Below are positions 39,390 to 41,560 of a DNA stretch of 41,560 nt, one piece after another; position 1 is the stretch's first letter; each line of letters opens with the position of its first letter. The notes beneath the pieces were generated by a model, which made no database searches, was not told the origin of the DNA, and saw only the letters and a program-made list of their open reading frames with translations. This stretch comes from Jatrophihabitans sp. (GTDB lineage Bacteria; Actinomycetota; Actinomycetes; Mycobacteriales; Jatrophihabitantaceae): contig DASVQQ010000036.1 in the NCBI GenBank assembly GCA_036389035.1, positions 1 through 41,560 of the forward strand. Direction: 5' to 3'. Both the position numbers and the translations under genes were made by a program.

Positions 39390-40115
39390 GTGCCCGCAGA
39401 ACAGCAGTCCCCCACGCCGACGCCCGACTTCGAGACGGTGTTCGGCCAGGTCCGTGAGATCGGCGGCTGGCTGACCCAGGCCCAGGCCCGCGCGTTGTGG
39501 GACGAGGCCCGGCCAGTGCCCGCCGGTGACCTGATCGTGGAGATCGGCAGCCATCAGGGCCGGTCCACGGTCGTGCTTGCCGCGGCGGCGCCCCAGGCCA
39601 AGGTGATCGCGATCGATCCCTTCGTCGACGGCGCGATGTTCGGCGGCCTGGCTACCCGGGACCGGTTCCAGGCGAACCTGGAACGGACCGGCCTGGCCGG
39701 GCGGGTCGAGTTGCGCCAGGCCAAGAGCACCCAGCTGCGGCGGTCCTGGACCGAGCCGATCGGCTTTCTCTACATCGACGGCAAGCACGACTACTGGACG
39801 CTGTCGGATGACCTGCGCTGGAGTGAGTTCCTGCCCGACGGCGCCCGGGTCTGCATTCATGACGCCTACTCCTCGATCGGCGTCACGCTCGGGCTGCTGC
39901 GGCATGTGCTGCCCAGCCGGCGGCTGCGCTACCTGGACCGGACCGGCTCGCTGGCGCGGTTCGAGGTCGCGCCGGTGTCGGCGGCTGACCGGCTGCGCAT
40001 CCTGGCGGAACTGCCGTGGTGGCTGCGCAATGTGGGTGTCAAGGTGCTGCTTCGGCTGCGGCTGTACCCGCTGGCCCGGCTGGTCGGGCACCACGACCGG
40101 GCCGACCCGTACTGA
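39390..40115 (+). CDS. Class I SAM-dependent methyltransferase (Methyltransf_24-like)
   Basis: A 241-residue protein from GTG 39390, chosen because it follows a -10 box at leaderless spacing and the family fold starts soon after; the frame is open upstream to 39039 only as antisense. Motif I is IVEIGSHQGRSTVVLA, then VIAIDPFVDG; the later IGFLYIDGKHDYWTLSDDL is the YIDGxHxYxxxxxDL signature of the Methyltransf_24 group, common in glycan and natural-product clusters. The substrate is unknown. The gene converges on polA with 19 bases between stops. Confidence 0.9.
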   Translation: MPAEQQSPTPTPDFETVFGQVREIGGWLTQAQARALWDEARPVPAGDLIVEIGSHQGRSTVVLAAAAPQAKVIAIDPFVDGAMFGGLATRDRFQANLERTGLAGRVELRQAKSTQLRRSWTEPIGFLYIDGKHDYWTLSDDLRWSEFLPDGARVCIHDAYSSIGVTLGLLRHVLPSRRLRYLDRTGSLARFEVAPVSAADRLRILAELPWWLRNVGVKVLLRLRLYPLARLVGHHDRADPY

Positions 40116-40134
40116 GCCGCCGAAGCGTGTCAGC

Positions 40135-41560
40135 TCAGTGCGCGGCGGCGTCCCAGTTCGGACCGACGCCGACGCTGACGTCGAGCTCCACCGTGAGCTG
40201 GACCGCGGCCGCCATCTCGCCCCGCACCAGCTCCTCGACCTGCTCGCGCTCGCCGGCGCCGATCTCGAGGACCAGTTCGTCGTGCACCTGCAGCAGCAGC
40301 CGTGAGGCCAGCCCGGCCGCGCGCAGCGAGCGCTGCACCCCCAGCATCGCCACCTTGATGATGTCGGCGGCGCTGCCCTGGATCGGGGCGTTGAGCGCCA
40401 TCCGCTCGGCCATCTCGCGGCGCTGCCGGTTGTCGGAGTTCAGGTCGGGAAGGTAGCGCCGGCGACCCATGATGGTCTCGGTGTAACCGGTCCGGCGAGC
40501 CTCCTCGACCACCGAGTACAGGTAGTCCCGGACGCCGCCGAACCGCGCGAAGTAGGCCTCCATCTGCCCCTTGGCCTCGTCCGGGGTGATCTTGAGCTGT
40601 TGTGCCAGTCCGTAGGCCGACAGGCCGTAGGCCAGGCCGTAGCTCATCGCCTTCACCCGGCGGCGCAGGTCGGCGTCGACCGCCTCGGCCGGCACGTCGA
40701 AGGCCCGGGCGGCCACGAAGGTGTGCAGGTCCTCACCGGAGGTGAAGGCCTCGATCAGCCCGGCGTCCTCGGACAGGTGGGCCATGATGCGCATTTCGAT
40801 CTGGCTGTAGTCAGCCGTCATCAGCGACTCGAACGCCCCTTCGGGACGGCTGGCGACGATGAACGCCTGCCTGATCCGGCGGCCCTCGGCGGTGCGCACC
40901 GGGATGTTCTGCAGGTTCGGGTCGACGCTGGACAGCCGCCCGGTCGCGGCGATCGTCTGATTGAAGGTGGTGTGCACCCGGCCCAGCTCGTCCACCATCG
41001 GCAGCAGCGAGTCGATCACCGACTTCAGCCGGGTGACCTCGCGGTGCCGCAGCAGGTAGGGCAACAGCGGGTGGTCACTGGCCTCGGCCAACCAGGCCAG
41101 CGCGTCGGCGTCGGTGGTGTAGCCGGTCTTGGTGCGCTTGGTCTTCGGCATCCCGAGCTCGTCGAACAGCACCGTCTGGAGCTGTTTGGGTGAGCCGAGG
41201 TTGATCTCCGCGCCGATGACCGCGTAGGCCTCCTCCGCGGCGCTCCGGACGCCGTCGGCGAACTGCGCCTCGAGCGCCTCCAGCCGCGCGACGTCCACCG
41301 CGATGCCGGTCTGCTCCACCTCGGCCAGCACCCGCACCAACGGGAGCTCCACGTCCGTGAGCAGCGCGGTGCCGCCCCGGTCGGCGAGCTCCTCGTCGAG
41401 AGCAGCGGCCAGGTCGAGCACGGCACGGGCCTGCAGCATCGTCGTCTCACCGGGCGTCGGGTCGCCCACCGCCTCCAGGGTGAGCTGCCCCTCGTCCTCG
41501 GGGACGTCGGCACGCAGCTCGCGCTTGAGGTAGCGGAGCGTGAGGTCGGCGAGGTCGTAG
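40135..41560 (-). CDS. polA: DNA polymerase I, C-terminal part (partial)
   Basis: The visible 475 residues are the polymerase module and the edge of the preceding exonuclease-like domain; the 5'-nuclease domain lies beyond the right edge, where the frame is still open (YDLADLTLRYL at the border). Family A motifs: motif A DYSQIEMRIMAHLS, motif B RRRVKAMSYGLAYGLSAYG (Lys, Tyr pattern), motif C LLQVHDELVLE with the second catalytic Asp. A further mark is LNAPIQGSAADIIKVAM. The enzyme fills gaps in repair and replication. In actinobacteria polA and rpsA are near neighbours on the same strand; here 19 kb of mostly envelope genes separate them. Confidence 0.97.
   Translation of the reverse strand, partial: YDLADLTLRYLKRELRADVPEDEGQLTLEAVGDPTPGETTMLQARAVLDLAAALDEELADRGGTALLTDVELPLVRVLAEVEQTGIAVDVARLEALEAQFADGVRSAAEEAYAVIGAEINLGSPKQLQTVLFDELGMPKTKRTKTGYTTDADALAWLAEASDHPLLPYLLRHREVTRLKSVIDSLLPMVDELGRVHTTFNQTIAATGRLSSVDPNLQNIPVRTAEGRRIRQAFIVASRPEGAFESLMTADYSQIEMRIMAHLSEDAGLIEAFTSGEDLHTFVAARAFDVPAEAVDADLRRRVKAMSYGLAYGLSAYGLAQQLKITPDEAKGQMEAYFARFGGVRDYLYSVVEEARRTGYTETIMGRRRYLPDLNSDNRQRREMAERMALNAPIQGSAADIIKVAMLGVQRSLRAAGLASRLLLQVHDELVLEIGAGEREQVEELVRGEMAAAVQLTVELDVSVGVGPNWDAAAH

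Overview
The window is chromosomal DNA from a high-GC actinobacterium. GTG starts, ATGA/GTGA gene overlaps, possible leaderless starts, a Gly-Cys-Val tRNA array, coaE and rpsA in tandem, polA nearby and an AftD-type arabinofuranosyltransferase all point there. No mycolate-specific gene is visible. A non-mycolate lineage (Frankiales/Nakamurellales/Jatrophihabitans-like) is my guess, but the genus cannot be fixed from sequence alone.

Layout. 1-2.1 kb: the end of a DUF4396 membrane protein, then an OmpR-type response regulator and its sensor kinase (minus strand). 2.4-6.6 kb: a minus-strand operon of small secreted protein, MoxR ATPase, DUF58 protein, VWA protein and trypsin-like protease. 6.9-8.2 kb: a lipoprotein sugar dehydrogenase of the GDH/HHIP (YliI) family. 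8.3-9.9 kb: a defence/toxin patch, in which a vapBC pair abuts an XRE + AbiEii-type nucleotidyltransferase pair whose toxin gene is cut short. 9.9-14.5 kb: a tightly coupled redox operon (two membrane-anchored low-complexity proteins, ApbE FMN transferase, ferric-reductase-like membrane protein, NuoF-like flavoprotein, 3Fe-4S-type ferredoxin, then a GNAT gene). 14.8-17.9 kb: a visibly less GC-rich accessory strip with a two-helix membrane protein, a DUF262-like fragment, a LysR/EamA divergent pair and a tyrosine-integrase remnant beside tRNA-Val. 17.9-21.3 kb: tRNA-Val, -Cys, -Gly, coaE, a lipoprotein and rpsA. 21.5-40.1 kb: a cell-envelope glycan locus (methyltransferases, DUF3068 protein, membrane glycosyltransferase-like protein, acyltransferase, AftD, subtilase, GT4 glycosyltransferase, DUF2613 peptide, large membrane protein, flippase, secreted hydrolase). 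40.1 kb to the right edge: the 3' part of polA.

How the genes work together. The most unusual unit is the redox operon. NuoF-like protein and ferredoxin could pass electrons from the cytoplasm to the haem-type membrane protein, and ApbE would then attach FMN to an outside carrier. No FMN-binding domain protein is present. Instead the gene translationally coupled upstream of apbE encodes a membrane-anchored coiled-coil/proline-rich stalk whose last seven residues, DASTGAS, fit the consensus of ApbE flavinylation sites. That may be a minimal flavin carrier, and it is my main candidate for something undescribed. The envelope locus holds counterparts of genes that in Mycobacterium tuberculosis lie at Rv0224c-Rv0228 and Rv0236c/Rv0236A, which suggests an arabinan-containing or related surface glycan.

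Limits: all family calls come from reading motifs by eye; no database search or structure prediction was run.
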